Below the pieces are notes generated by a model that was given only the letters and a program-made list of their open reading frames with translations, ran no database searches and was not told where the DNA came from. A stretch of DNA of 64,000 nucleotides from Pseudalkalibacillus hwajinpoensis (GTDB taxonomy: Bacteria; Bacillota; Bacilli; Bacillales; Guptibacillaceae), in assembly GCF_039851965.1 (NCBI RefSeq), contig NZ_CP156675.1, positions 290,788-354,787 of the forward strand. The letters run 5' to 3'. Each line of letters begins with the position of its first letter. The first letter of the stretch is position 1. Of this stretch, positions 1 through 8,130 are shown piece by piece. The position numbers and the translations under genes were made by a program.

Positions 1-1351
1 CCATTATTTCTTGATCATTAAGATGTGTAAGGGAATGTTTTTCAATAGGACGGTAGCTTGCTTGGTAATTTGTTTTGTCAGCTAACAATTTATACTTATT
101 ATTAATAAACTTATAATCCAAGTCATTTGCAACAGAAAAATTAAAACCTCTTAGTACATACCGACCAAACTTCCACAATTCATCTTTTATTTTTTGATTG
201 TTACCTTCTGCTGCTATAGAAAGAGAATGTAGTATTTCTGCCAGGATTGAAACGTCCTCTTTAGCATGGGGCCTAATTTGATATAAGCTCCTATATAAGT
301 AGAAGGAGTAAGGCGGCTTCTCTGTAATGATACGTAAGTTATTGTGTTGATCAAAATACAGAGGATCTGCTTCGTAGTCCTTAGCAAGAACGGATAATAC
401 TTTTCCTAGTTTGTTAATACAGACGCTAGCTGTATACGGATCATTCACCATGGTAGCAAGGGAACGAAGTGCAATTTCAACTAGCTTTTGAATTCCATAC
501 TCAATATCATATTTTGATGAACGGTGGGCTCCAATCATTACAGTATCTATATACTTTTTCTCGGCTATCTTAGAGTTTTTATAATAAGATAAGAGGACAG
601 TCGTTTCATCCACATAATCTCCTGAATTCTTTTCAACTTTTACGATGATATTATCTTGTATAGCCATCTCCAACAGTTTTTGTATATCAACATCATGAAT
701 ATATCCTGATCTTATTGAGAATACCCTTTTGGCAGCAAAGAGTTTCGTGTTCTCTGTCTGGAGAGATTCCTTTTTCTTAATAATATTGCTGGTAATGGTG
801 TTACGATTGTTTTTGATTGTCAAAAGTGTTTCATTTGTAATTCGTTCAACTATATTTGTAACTTTTAACCAGCTAATGGTGTGACTGATGAAAAGGACAA
901 AATAAATCAAACAAACAATTGAATATACGATTGAAAAGGCTGGAGAAATGTAAAGTTGTCCTTCATTTGTTTCCTTTAGATTAAGCCAAAGCATAATAAC
1001 GTAAAAAATACCACCTAAAAAGATACCGAGCACTTTACTTGTAAAAGGATCTTGTAAGAAGCTTTGAATGATTCGAGGTGAATAGTTAGATAAATAAGTT
1101 GTTAGAACGACAAGTGTTACTGAAAAACTTATTAAAACCAGTGTAAACAAAGAAGTAAATAGAGTTCGGAGAATTGTTTCTCCAGTATTATAAGAAGTAA
1201 ATAATGGTTCTGGCAAAAATGGAAAGGAGGCATGGGTGAACATATTTTCGAAATATATAGTTGTCATTGCTCCAAAAAAAGTAATAAGAATAAATAAGAG
1301 TGGGATGAACCAATGGCTTGATTTTAACGAGTTATATCTCTCTAAGATCAC
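1..1351 (-). CDS. DUF2254 family membrane protein (C-terminal end cut by window edge)
   Basis: The minus strand is open from 1351 to the window edge. The product begins V-I-L-E-R-Y and has a first membrane helix after the motif SSHWFIPLL, a second near LRTLFTSLFTLVLISF, then SPRIIQSFLQDPFTSK before two further helices, and a long soluble part. The motif LATMVNDPYTAS matches the INDPFTA signature of DUF2254 predicted membrane proteins, whose function is unknown. I chose GTG at 1351 because an AGAGGA box lies just upstream, an in-frame stop lies a little further up, and the first hydrophobic helix follows at the distance usual for the family. The gene is convergent with nothing visible here. 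The missing C-terminus lies beyond base 1. Family assignment is fairly sure; the start is less so. Confidence 0.75.
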   Translation of the reverse strand, partial: MILERYNSLKSSHWFIPLLFILITFFGAMTTIYFENMFTHASFPFLPEPLFTSYNTGETILRTLFTSLFTLVLISFSVTLVVLTTYLSNYSPRIIQSFLQDPFTSKVLGIFLGGIFYVIMLWLNLKETNEGQLYISPAFSIVYSIVCLIYFVLFISHTISWLKVTNIVERITNETLLTIKNNRNTITSNIIKKKESLQTENTKLFAAKRVFSIRSGYIHDVDIQKLLEMAIQDNIIVKVEKNSGDYVDETTVLLSYYKNSKIAEKKYIDTVMIGAHRSSKYDIEYGIQKLVEIALRSLATMVNDPYTASVCINKLGKVLSVLAKDYEADPLYFDQHNNLRIITEKPPYSFYLYRSLYQIRPHAKEDVSILAEILHSLSIAAEGNNQKIKDELWKFGRYVLRGFNFSVANDLDYKFINNKYKLLADKTNYQASYRPIEKHSLTHLNDQEIM

Positions 1352-1439
1352 CAGTCTTAATTCCTCTTTTCATCAATGTTTAAAATTAGTTTGTCCAAAT
1401 ATCGCGGAAACAATAAATCCAGTGGTTTCGAGTTATTGA

Positions 1440-1804
1440 AGATAAAGTTATCGAGAGGAAAATCGAGTATTTATTTCATGGTTAACAGAGCATATTTAGA
1501 AATAGAAATCTATTTTTGATTAATTTACGGAGGCTCATCTCGAGTCAAAAACCATTTATGATCGGCTAAGAGATCGTGAAGAGAAAGAAGGGAAGTGGAA
1601 AGGTATAGGAGAAACTTGGGTTACTGCAGTTTTTTATGAGTCATGATTTCCTTCTGGAGGTTGAATGTTTCATTGAAAATATAGATAAAGCCAGGTTTGA
1701 TCATTTAAAAGAGAGCAATTAGTAAATCGACTTTCTTTTAAGAACTTGTTTTATTTAGGACGGCATGTACTACAGACTGCTCCAGAAGCCAACAGCACTT
1801 ATGG
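1440..1804. other. Intergenic stretch with decayed coding remnants
   Basis: No intact gene is seen here. Two short open stretches on the plus strand (about 1530-1647 and 1648-1722) have codon use like real genes (for example ETWVTAVFYES and DFLLEVECFIENIDKAR) but are broken by stops and frame changes. I cannot name the parent gene. It looks like a degraded gene next to the repeat that begins near 1805. Confidence 0.4.
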
Positions 1805-1926
1805 TCATTCTGTACGTGTCGCTTCGATCCTAAAGCGCCTGATATCTACGGTCTGTAAGCTGTCGCTAAGAGGCCGTACGTACCTGGTCTCCTTGCGCGA
1901 AGTGCCGGACCGAACGAGCCGAAGAA
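1805..1926. repeat. Left part of a structured GC-rich repeat, interrupted by the radC segment
   Basis: About 120 bp are near-identical to 17885-18006. The repeat is GC-rich compared with its surroundings and contains several short inverted repeats, such as CGCTTCGATCCTAAAGCG and CGGTCTGT...AGGCCG, so it could fold into a chain of hairpins. In the copy at 17885 the sequence runs straight on into CATGGATAAAAGC. Here that continuation appears only at 2819, after the radC segment. The same frame is open on the minus strand in both copies, but the hairpins suffice to explain conservation and I do not call a gene. Confidence 0.7.
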
Positions 1927-1940
1927 AAAAATGCCATGGA

Positions 1941-1966
1941 AGGCAGCCCGTAGGCTGCCTTTTTTT
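1941..1966 (+). terminator. Rho-independent terminator at the left edge of the radC unit
   Basis: An 8-bp perfect stem AGGCAGCC/GGCTGCCT with loop CGTA is followed by six T residues. It would stop transcription entering the radC unit from the left. Confidence 0.75.
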
Positions 1967-2067
1967 GTGTTTTTTTCTTTTGCCCTGCGGAGCGTACAAA
2001 ATCGCCATCCGGCTAAGGCTCAACCCGGGCGAGCCTCGACCTCTTCCCGGTTTGAACCTAAGGCGGA

Positions 2068-2149
2068 TCACCAGCCAGTCAAGGGGCCCAAAACTTTTTG
2101 ACCAGGTGCCGTCAAAAACTGTTGGTCTGATCCCTTGACCGTCTGGTGA
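2068..2149. repeat. Large nested inverted repeat upstream of radC
   Basis: The outer arms TCACCAGCCAGTCAAGGG (2068-2085) and CCCTTGACCGTCTGGTGA (2132-2149) pair at 16 of 18 positions. Inside them AAACTTTTTGAC (2091-2102) pairs with GTCAAAAACTGTT (2111-2123). The structure is GC-rich and lies about 90 bp before the radC start. It could be a cruciform, a plasmid-type single-strand or double-strand origin, a transfer-origin-like site, or a radC leader structure. I cannot decide from sequence alone. Confidence 0.6.
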
Positions 2150-2241
2150 GGCGTTCTGTTCGTCCTACGTGCCAAAAGACAAAAAAATACCCTTTCGGGA
2201 ATCAGCGCCCGCCTGGCAAAACAAAAAAGGAGGACAAGCTT

Positions 2242-2781
2242 ATGAACGCTTTTGTTTCAATGAAGGAAAAGGATTTCAAACGGGAGTTACAGGGAGAAAA
2301 GGTCCTGCAGTCAAAAGAAGAGAAGAGCAATTGTCTTGAGGTGATTTTTGAGGTTATTCGAATTAAACAGGTGGTTCAAGAAGTGCCGACCCCTTTTGCG
2401 ATTGGGGCGATACGCTCCCCCGGGGATGCCGCCAACGTAGCCGGAACGTTGATTGGTGATGAAGACCGGGAAGTGTTTTTGGTTCTTTGTTTGAACACGA
2501 AAAATCAGGTAACGGCAGCTCATCGGTGTCACGTTGGCAGCATCAATGCGAGCATTGTGCACGCGCGAGAAGTCTTTAAAACAGCGATTTTGAATAACGC
2601 CGCATCCATTGTGCTGAGTCATCAGCATCCCAGTGGAGACCCGACCCCCAGCATGGAAGATTTAAACGTCACGCAGCGTCTCGTGGATGCCGGTCGATTG
2701 CTTGGCATTGACGTATTGGATCACGTGATTGTCTCTCAGAGTGGGGACCACTACAGTTTAAAAGAAAAGGGGCATTTGTAG
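2242..2781 (+). CDS. radC: RadC/JAB-domain protein (MPN superfamily)
   Basis: A 179-residue protein with the RadC-type JAB/MPN domain. Residues about 126-140 read SHQHPSGDPTPSMED, giving the metal-binding histidines 127 and 129 and Asp140 of the HxHPxG...PSxxD signature, with an upstream glutamate in the domain. Chromosomal RadC proteins are usually ~220-230 residues with an N-terminal helix-hairpin-helix part. This one lacks that part and resembles the shorter forms common on plasmids, phages and integrative elements. The start at 2242 is chosen for the ribosome binding site AAAGGAGGACAAGC; the open frame extends further upstream without a good start. Despite its name, a DNA-repair role for RadC is unproven. 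It lies within the proposed insertion at 1935-2824, and a decayed fragment of a related gene is at 52786. Confidence 0.85.
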   Translation: MNAFVSMKEKDFKRELQGEKVLQSKEEKSNCLEVIFEVIRIKQVVQEVPTPFAIGAIRSPGDAANVAGTLIGDEDREVFLVLCLNTKNQVTAAHRCHVGSINASIVHAREVFKTAILNNAASIVLSHQHPSGDPTPSMEDLNVTQRLVDAGRLLGIDVLDHVIVSQSGDHYSLKEKGHL

Positions 2782-2818
2782 AGATGCCAGGCGGCGAAGC
2801 GTCGTCGCCTCGGTTTCG

Positions 2819-2861
2819 CATGGATAAAAGCTACGCTTTTGTTAATTGAAGCAGGCATCTG
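2819..2861. repeat. Right part of the structured repeat split by the radC unit
   Basis: CATGGATAAAAGCTACGC and the following bases match 18010-18052 closely, including the small hairpin AAAAGC-TAC-GCTTTT. Together with 1805-1926 it reconstitutes the repeat copy seen uninterrupted at 17885. Confidence 0.65.
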
Positions 2862-2897
2862 TTATCAAGACCTAAATTATAAAAATTCATAAAAAAT

Positions 2898-2942
2898 AAA
2901 GGAGAAAACATATTAGACATATATAATATGTTTTCTCCTTTT
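2898..2942. terminator. Strong bidirectional terminator downstream of radC
   Basis: An 18-bp stem AAAGGAGAAAACATATTA pairs with TAATATGTTTTCTCCTTT around an 8-base loop, followed by T residues on the plus strand and preceded by A residues. Confidence 0.8.
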
Positions 2943-3158
2943 TATTCCATTAAAGCTCCTCTATAACGGAACAAAGGACGTGATCCAATATTCTTGAATT
3001 GCGCCCTATTACAGAAGATCTATATGTAAGATATAGGCTCCACATATGTTAAAGAAAGCATTTTCTTTTTAACAATAAGATGATTATTTATGTCTAGGTC
3101 GTTAAGGCAATTCGTTGTTTTTCTCTCTGGTCAACTTTTATTTAGATTCAAAGATTTA

Positions 3159-3608
3159 CTAAACTCCAAACTGTTTTAAATGATGGTCAAGGTGTTTGTA
3201 AATTCCTTTTCCCCATTGCTCGGAAGTAAGTTTACCGAAAAAAGGATGTGGATGAGTTGTACACTTCTCTGACCCGTTACTTTGGAACGTTATAATTTTT
3301 TGTTTCAGTTTTTCCTTTTCTGTTTCAAATTCTTTTTTATCTACAATCAAAATAGTTGGAATTGTGGACATGTTTTGGGGTAATGGCTTGTCGTCATAAA
3401 AAATTGGTTTCACAAACTTTCCTATCAATATCCCTAACCAACCTCTCGCAGGAAAAGAATTTCCCAATGCAATGTCTTGAAAGGATGAGCAATGTGCTAG
3501 CATTTGGGCAACATCCATTTTACCCCATTGCGGTTTTGAATTTGGGCTTAATTTGTCAATACGGTTTAAAATTTCCTCTGACTCTAATTGATTAAAAATA
3601 TTTTTCAT
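3159..3608 (-). CDS. DUF1569 family protein (DinB-like fold)
   Basis: A 149-residue soluble protein starting MKNIFNQLESEEILNRIDKL. The pattern PQWGKMDVAQMLAHCSSFQDIAL, the central GKFVKPIFYDDKPLPQN and the C-terminal HPFFGKLTSEQWGKGIYKHLDHHLKQFGV are typical of DUF1569, a family related to the DinB/YfiT four-helix metal-binding fold. The histidines in AHC and HLDHH are the likely metal ligands. Full length for the family. It stands alone, with a GGAGAAG box before the start. The role is unknown; thiol-dependent or metal-dependent enzymes are plausible by fold. Confidence 0.75.
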   Translation of the reverse strand: MKNIFNQLESEEILNRIDKLSPNSKPQWGKMDVAQMLAHCSSFQDIALGNSFPARGWLGILIGKFVKPIFYDDKPLPQNMSTIPTILIVDKKEFETEKEKLKQKIITFQSNGSEKCTTHPHPFFGKLTSEQWGKGIYKHLDHHLKQFGV

Positions 3609-3938
3609 TTGTGCACTTCTCCTTTACAAATCAACCTCTACATCACCACAAAAATCCATCATTTTGTTAATCCGCCTCAATATGCAGAAATTTTTCCACA
3701 ATCTGATAACAATAATAACATAATAATCCAATTTTGTTCGAAAATCTTATTTCATTAAATGGCCCTTTTGTGGGTTAGATATTGGAATCTCTTATTCCGT
3801 TAAACTGCCCTGTTTTGTTTTATATAAGTTACCTTCCTATATGAATAAAGGCAGCTTTCAATTTCTTGCTGAAAGCTGCTTTGTTAATTAGATTTTAATT
3901 GTAATTTACTATATAGGGATATATCTACATTAGTCTAA
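3609..3938. other. Intergenic region without a gene
   Basis: AT-rich spacer between the DUF1569 gene and the MFS gene. It contains a short relic of the intergenic repeat family (GGCCC/CTGCCC motifs near 3760-3810) and the terminator at 3848. Nothing else was seen. Confidence 0.5.
3848..3882 (-). terminator. Terminator of the minus-strand MFS gene
   Basis: The stem AAAGGCAGCTTTCA pairs with TGAAAGCTGCTTT around TTTCTTGC. It lies just beyond the stop of the MFS gene ending at 3939. Confidence 0.75.
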
Positions 3939-5264
3939 CTATTCAAGAAATAAAGTATTAATAAAAACTTTTCTTTTCCGAGACCAAACAACTACAGGAA
4001 TAAGCACTAGTGACAGAATGGCTCCAGAAAGTGATAATGCTGCAAAACTAGAATGAGCGACTACCATTCCTGATACCCCCCCACCAGCTGCTCCTGACAG
4101 TGCAAATAGTACATCGACTGATCCTTGTGTTTTTGCACGCACAGATGGGTGTGTTGAATCTATAATGAGAGCAGTCCCACTTATTAAACCAAAGTTCCAG
4201 CCTAAACCTAGTAGTACTAACGCCAGGGTAAGCAGTGGCATTGAACCTACCGGTGCAAAAGCTGCCACCAATCCAGAGGTTAGGAGTGTAGCACCAGAAG
4301 CAACAGCCATAGTAATACGGCCAAGCTTATCTACCAGTATACCTGTCAATGGTGAAGGAAGGTACATAGCTGCTATATGGAAACCTATAACTAATCCTAC
4401 TTCTCCCAAACCATGACCATGATGTCCCATATGAATTGGTGTCATTGTCATAATGGCTGCCATGACAAACTGAGTCAAAATCATAATTACAGCCCCTACA
4501 ACAACACCCTTTTTGTTTATGGTAGCATTCTTTAAATTTGTCCCTGTCTGTACGGTATCGTCTTTTTTCTTAGCATTCGCAATAGCTGTAGACACAACCA
4601 AAGGGTCTGGACGAAGTAAAATTAAGATAAATAATCCGGCAATAATAAAAGCAGCTGCTGACAAGATAAAGGGGCCAGCCAAGGTTGGAACACCAATTGA
4701 ATCCGCAAATTCTCCCATTCTATTGACCAAGTTAGGACCAACAACAGCACCCAAGGTAGTGGAAACCATGGCCATGCTTGCAGCAGTTGCCCTTTGTTTA
4801 TCTGTTGCAAGGTCTGTCCCTGCATATCGCGCTTGTAGATTAGACGCCGTACCAGCTCCATAAATAAAAAGAGAAATAAATAAAAGTGGGATGCTGTTGG
4901 TTAAAGCTGCAATTATAACACCAATAGCACCTAACCCACCTGCAAGGAAACCACCTGCAAGTCCTGCTCTACGGCCAAAACGTTGTGAAGACCGACCTAT
5001 AAGTAGGGCAGCTCCTGCAGAACCTAAAGTAAATAGGGCAGTTGGAATTCCTGCCGCATTTTCAGTCCCTAGCATGTCTTGTGCAAGAAGCGCTCCTACT
5101 GTTATACCGGCTCCAAGTCCTGCTCCTCCAAAGATTTGTGAAAGAATCAAAATTCTTAATGTTTTTTTATAAAGGTGTATTTGTCTTTCTGGTGAATCAA
5201 TATATTCTTGCAACCATATAGGCTGGTGTGTTGAGGCATTTGTATCTTTTGCTGACATTGTCAT
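3939..5264 (-). CDS. MFS drug-efflux-type transporter
   Basis: A 441-residue integral membrane protein with about 12 hydrophobic segments after a ~40-residue soluble N-terminus. The loop after the second helix reads GRSSQRFGRRAGLAGG, a variant of the MFS motif G-x-x-x-D/S-R-x-G-R-R, and a second copy, GILVDKLGRI, occurs at about residue 310, marking the two six-helix halves. The motif STTLGAVVGPNLV in helix 5 resembles the antiporter motif C (gxxxGPxxG), so drug or metabolite export is likely. RBS TAGGAGGTAGA precedes ATG at 5264; a second ATG two codons on is also possible. It stands alone with terminators on both sides. The substrate is not predictable. Confidence 0.8.
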   Translation of the reverse strand: MTMSAKDTNASTHQPIWLQEYIDSPERQIHLYKKTLRILILSQIFGGAGLGAGITVGALLAQDMLGTENAAGIPTALFTLGSAGAALLIGRSSQRFGRRAGLAGGFLAGGLGAIGVIIAALTNSIPLLFISLFIYGAGTASNLQARYAGTDLATDKQRATAASMAMVSTTLGAVVGPNLVNRMGEFADSIGVPTLAGPFILSAAAFIIAGLFILILLRPDPLVVSTAIANAKKKDDTVQTGTNLKNATINKKGVVVGAVIMILTQFVMAAIMTMTPIHMGHHGHGLGEVGLVIGFHIAAMYLPSPLTGILVDKLGRITMAVASGATLLTSGLVAAFAPVGSMPLLTLALVLLGLGWNFGLISGTALIIDSTHPSVRAKTQGSVDVLFALSGAAGGGVSGMVVAHSSFAALSLSGAILSLVLIPVVVWSRKRKVFINTLFLE

Positions 5265-5343
5265 GAACTCTACCTCCTAACGAAATATCCTTGTAGCTTT
5301 TCATGTTTGGTTTGTCATCCTTGGAACATTTCATATCGTCATT

Positions 5344-5387
5344 AGAAGAAGCTCATAATTAAATTTCGATAATTATGAGCTTCTTCT
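5344..5387 (-). terminator. Terminator downstream of the MBL hydrolase gene
   Basis: The stem AGAAGAAGCTCATAATTA pairs with TAATTATGAGCTTCTTCT in the spacer between the two minus-strand genes. It also insulates the MFS gene. Confidence 0.8.
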
Positions 5388-5435
5388 ATTTCTTATTTTT
5401 AAATAGGAACGTGACACTATTTGTCGGTGTTCATA

Positions 5436-6200
5436 TTAAAATGTGTAGGATTCACCATCTTCTGGTGCTAAAATATTACTTGAGAATCCTTTTTCTTTAC
5501 TAAAGTTTTTTAATTCTTCTCTAGATAGTGTCCAATGGTTAACAGCTTCCATATGAACAGAAATAACCTTAGCATTAGGAGTCGCCTTGTGTACTTCATA
5601 GATGTCTTCTTTTCCCATAATGAGAGAACCATATTCTATCAATTGATTATCTCCGCCATTGACGACAATAATATCTGGTTTATGGGTATCCAATTCTTCC
5701 TGTACACCTTCATACCAGACTGTATCACCAGCTACGTACAATGTTTTTTCACTTGGATGTTTAAAGACAACGCCACATACTTCCCCCATAAGCTTTAATA
5801 GTTCTTCTCCTCTTCCATGCTCGCCTCTTGTTTTAACTAATTGGATGCCTTCAAAGACAGTGTTCTTTGTTAATACCTCTACATTTTGGAACCCGTTATT
5901 TTGTACTTCCTTTGCATCTTCTTCATTTTGAACGAACATTTTAATTTCTTTTGGTAATAGTCTTTGCGCTGCCTCGTCAAAATGGTCTAAATGTAAGTGA
6001 GTCACAATGACTGCATCAACTTCACTAATAATATCGTCAACAGAGGTTGGTAAACTCACTGAAGGATTGTTTTGATCTTGCCTAATCGTACCAGGGAAAG
6101 ATGGGTACGTACCTTTCTCTGCTAACATAGGATCAATTAAAAACTTTTTATTTGCATATTCTACAACTATCGTTGCATTTCGAATTTGTGTAATCTTCAT
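5436..6200 (-). CDS. MBL-fold metal-dependent hydrolase (UlaG-like)
   Basis: A 254-residue protein starting MKITQIRNATIVVEYANKKFLIDPML, a layout typical of the UlaG-like beta-lactamase-fold hydrolases. The zinc motif THLHLDHFDEAA (about residues 75-86) gives HxHxDH. Further ligands are GEHGRG, the aspartate in VAGDTVWYEG, and the late histidine in VISVHMEAVNHW. Start chosen at 6200 because AAAGGGAG lies directly before it; an upstream ATG in the same frame at 6224 has no ribosome binding site. It is divergent from the Lrp-type regulator at 6333, which probably controls it. Reported members act on lactones, phosphoesters or other small molecules; the substrate here is unknown. Confidence 0.8.
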   Translation of the reverse strand: MKITQIRNATIVVEYANKKFLIDPMLAEKGTYPSFPGTIRQDQNNPSVSLPTSVDDIISEVDAVIVTHLHLDHFDEAAQRLLPKEIKMFVQNEEDAKEVQNNGFQNVEVLTKNTVFEGIQLVKTRGEHGRGEELLKLMGEVCGVVFKHPSEKTLYVAGDTVWYEGVQEELDTHKPDIIVVNGGDNQLIEYGSLIMGKEDIYEVHKATPNAKVISVHMEAVNHWTLSREELKNFSKEKGFSSNILAPEDGESYTF

Positions 6201-6332
6201 TTTTACAACTCCCTTTCTTTTCATGTGTTCCCTAACAGTGTTAAGTGTATAATATGAGCAGCATTCAAATACACAGATAAAATATAGTATTTTAGGCGTT
6301 TGACTTTATTTTTGAAAGGAGTTGACGTTCAG

Positions 6333-6740
6333 ATGGATCAAACAGATAAGCGAATTATAGAGGAGTTATGTAGCAATAGCCGGATTACGATGAAAGAATT
6401 AGGGGAGAGAGTTCACTTAACAGGACCAGCAGCCGCAGCTAGAGTGGAGAAATTAGAGGACAATGGGGTTATTGAGGGTTATAGCATTAAAGTAAATCAA
6501 GCGAAATTAGGGTGCTTTACGTATGCCTTTATCAATATCTATATAGAAGGTACACATCATCAACCATATCTCTCATTTATCCAAACAAAGGAGGGGTATG
6601 TCATCAATAATTATAAAATCAGTGGAGATAGCTGTTATCTTTTGGAGTGCAGGTTTCCAAGTAATGAAGCGTTAAATCAATTTTTATTAGAGTTAAACAA
6701 GTATGCAAACTATAAATTATCGATCGTTATAAGTAAATAG
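6333..6740 (+). CDS. Lrp/AsnC family transcriptional regulator
   Basis: A 135-residue protein starting MDQTDKRIIEELCSNSRITMKELGERVHL. It has the N-terminal AsnC-type winged helix-turn-helix (residues 1-50; MKELGERVHLTGPAAAARVEKLEDNGVIEGY) and a C-terminal RAM-like ligand/oligomer domain (about 60-135), with the GDSCYLLECRF segment corresponding to the family's G-x-D/Y-L core. GAAAGGAG lies ahead of ATG 6333, though the frame is open further up. It is divergent from the MBL hydrolase across about 130 bp that includes both promoters, so local control is likely. The effector (amino acid or other) is unknown. Confidence 0.85.
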   Translation: MDQTDKRIIEELCSNSRITMKELGERVHLTGPAAAARVEKLEDNGVIEGYSIKVNQAKLGCFTYAFINIYIEGTHHQPYLSFIQTKEGYVINNYKISGDSCYLLECRFPSNEALNQFLLELNKYANYKLSIVISK

Positions 6741-6874
6741 GGCCTGAATAAAAATGGCTATTTGTGAATAGTCACATTTAAACTATAGGGGCTTGAATAG
6801 AACAACGAAGGTAGCTGGGGCACCTCTTTTTCTTATTCACAAGTTAGTTTGTGAAAGACTGTACTTAAACTAAC

Positions 6875-7002
6875 GGGTGCGTTAGTTCAACAAGCTAAAG
6901 GCAGCAATCATAATTATTAACTTGATCTTCCGTAAACGGGCGCATTTCTGAAGTAGTGAATTGTGCTCTTTCTTCATGTATAGGGCCATTTAATTGAATA
7001 AG
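6875..7002. repeat. Composite intergenic repeat, module 1 plus module 2
   Basis: Bases 6875-6946 recur almost unchanged at 39181-39250 (module 1). Bases about 6937-7002 recur at 43285-43340 and 44125-44193 (module 2). The modules share GGGCGCA/GGGTGCG and GGGCC ends and are found only between genes. This is the only copy in the window with both modules joined. Confidence 0.8.
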
Positions 7003-7009
7003 ATTACAC

Positions 7010-7048
7010 AAAAAGTCGATTTCCCAACGTAAAGGAAATCGACTTTTT
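7010..7048. terminator. Bidirectional terminator
   Basis: A 15-bp perfect stem AAAAAGTCGATTTCC/GGAAATCGACTTTTT with loop CAACGTAAA, with A and T runs on the two flanks. Confidence 0.8.
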
Positions 7049-7116
7049 TAGATTAAATTTTTGCCTAATTATAAAGGTTCTACTTTAAGTTCCTTTGATG
7101 AATTTTAAAAATGCTG

Positions 7117-7175
7117 TTGACTATTCAGTTGAACTGTATTACATTATTATAAAGTCAAACTATATAGTTGAACTG
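7117..7175 (+). promoter_or_regulatory. Promoter and likely PadR operator
   Basis: A -35 like TTGACT (7117-7122) and a weak -10 TACATT (7140-7145) frame the perfect palindrome CAGTTGAACTG (7126-7136). A second near-copy, TAGTTGAACTG, lies at 7165-7175 just before the ribosome binding site. Two copies of the same element around the promoter suggest autoregulation by the PadR protein encoded next. Confidence 0.5.
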
Positions 7176-7191
7176 GATAGAGGGTGAGAGT

Positions 7192-7509
7192 ATGAAACAT
7201 AAATTATTGCCGTTGTCTGAAACCATGCATTATATTTTATTAGCTCTACGTGAGCCACTCCACGGCTATGCCGTAATGCAGAAGATAGAAAAAATAAGTA
7301 ATGGTACCGTTATTTTAGCGGCTGGTACATTATACGGTGCGATTGAAAACTTGAATAAACATGGTTGGATTGAACCTGTTGGAAATTCAGGTCGGAGAAA
7401 AGTTTATATGATAACTACAGAAGGAAGCGCCATTTTGAAAATGGAACAAGAAAGACTATTGCATATTTTATCCTTGTATGAAAGAAGTGAATCAAATGAG
7501 GAGGTTTAA
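7192..7509 (+). CDS. PadR family transcriptional regulator
   Basis: A 105-residue winged-helix protein starting MKHKLLPLSETMHYILLALREPLHGYAVMQKIEK. LHGYAVMQ and the following TLYGAIENLNKHGWIEPV / RKVYMITTEG are the hallmarks of PadR (helix 2, recognition helix and wing). Start at ATG 7192 after AGGGTGAG. It overlaps the following DUF2812 gene, a pairing frequent in Firmicutes, where PadR represses its own operon. The ligand is not known. The operator pair upstream supports autoregulation. Confidence 0.85.
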   Translation: MKHKLLPLSETMHYILLALREPLHGYAVMQKIEKISNGTVILAAGTLYGAIENLNKHGWIEPVGNSGRRKVYMITTEGSAILKMEQERLLHILSLYERSESNEEV

Positions 7510-8065
7510 AGTATTTTTTGATATTGAAAAAGAAGAGCAATGGCTGAACGAGCAATTACAAAAAGGCTATCGCTGTACAAATATTAGTGGATTAGGAATA
7601 TACACTTTCGAAAAAACTGACAAGAGATATGTTATGCGACTTGATTATCAAGATTATTTACCGAAGAAAAAGTTCGTGGAATACAAAGGGATATATGAAG
7701 ATTTCGGTTGGGTCTATATAAAGGGGTTCTGGCTTGGTGGAATACGGTATTGGCAAAAAGAAGATGATGATCAAAATGAAATCTTCTCGGACCGCCAATC
7801 AAAGGGTAATTATTATAAAAGATTAATGGGTTATTCATTTGGGTTGGGTATGCTGTGTTTGGCTTTTTCTTATATGCTTTACAAGGATTCGGGATTATAT
7901 TTAACTGAAGGTCTTTGGAGTATGAAAGGTGCATTATTTTGGAAAGCATTTTTATTTGAAACTCCATTTGTCCTTTTGAGGTTGTTTCCCGCACTTCTGG
8001 TTGTTTTTTTTGGTAGCAGTTTCTATAAAGCTTATCGAAAGTACTCAATGTTAAAAGAAAAATAA
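7496..8065 (+). CDS. DUF2812 domain membrane protein
   Basis: A 189-residue protein with an N-terminal soluble DUF2812 domain (MRRFKVFFDIEKEEQWLNEQLQKGY..., about 1-100, with YTFEKTDKRYVMRLDYQ and WVYIKGFWLGGIRYWQK) and two C-terminal membrane helices (about residues 107-128 and 150-175). It overlaps the PadR gene by 14 bp, which supports translational coupling. The start could also be at 7478, six codons upstream. PadR-DUF2812 pairs are common in Bacillus and Clostridium; the role is unknown, probably an envelope or stress function under PadR control. Confidence 0.75.
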   Translation: MRRFKVFFDIEKEEQWLNEQLQKGYRCTNISGLGIYTFEKTDKRYVMRLDYQDYLPKKKFVEYKGIYEDFGWVYIKGFWLGGIRYWQKEDDDQNEIFSDRQSKGNYYKRLMGYSFGLGMLCLAFSYMLYKDSGLYLTEGLWSMKGALFWKAFLFETPFVLLRLFPALLVVFFGSSFYKAYRKYSMLKEK

Positions 8066-8130
8066 TGCGAGGAGTTTAAGTATGAACTTTTTTTAATTCA
8101 AAGAAGTAATTGAGGATAATGTATCTACAA

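Larger units (their letters stand above)
1935..2824 (+). mobile_element. Putative radC-carrying insertion flanked by CATGGA
   Basis: The uninterrupted repeat copy at 17885-18052 reads GAAGAATTCCATGGATAAAAG across the point where this copy is split. Here CATGGA occurs at 1935-1940 and again at 2819-2824, with 878 bp between them holding a terminator hairpin, a large nested palindrome and radC. The simplest reading is an insertion with a 6-bp target duplication. I see no transposase and no clear terminal inverted repeats, so it would be a non-autonomous or unknown mobile unit. An alternative is that the repeat at 17885 arose by deletion. Confidence 0.45.
6741..7191. other. Intergenic region with modular repeats, terminator and PadR promoter
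   Basis: No gene. It holds the composite intergenic repeat (6875-7002), a strong terminator (7010-7048) and the promoter/operator of the PadR gene (7117-7175). These are listed separately. Confidence 0.6.

Noticed and set aside
1236..1439. 67-codon frame on the plus strand
   Set aside because: Lies antisense to the start of the DUF2254 gene, whose protein motifs are clear on the other strand.
1746..2138. 130-codon frame on the plus strand and 88-codon frame on the minus strand
   Set aside because: Both lie in the GC-rich structured repeat and palindrome; composition and lack of a ribosome site explain the open frames without a gene.
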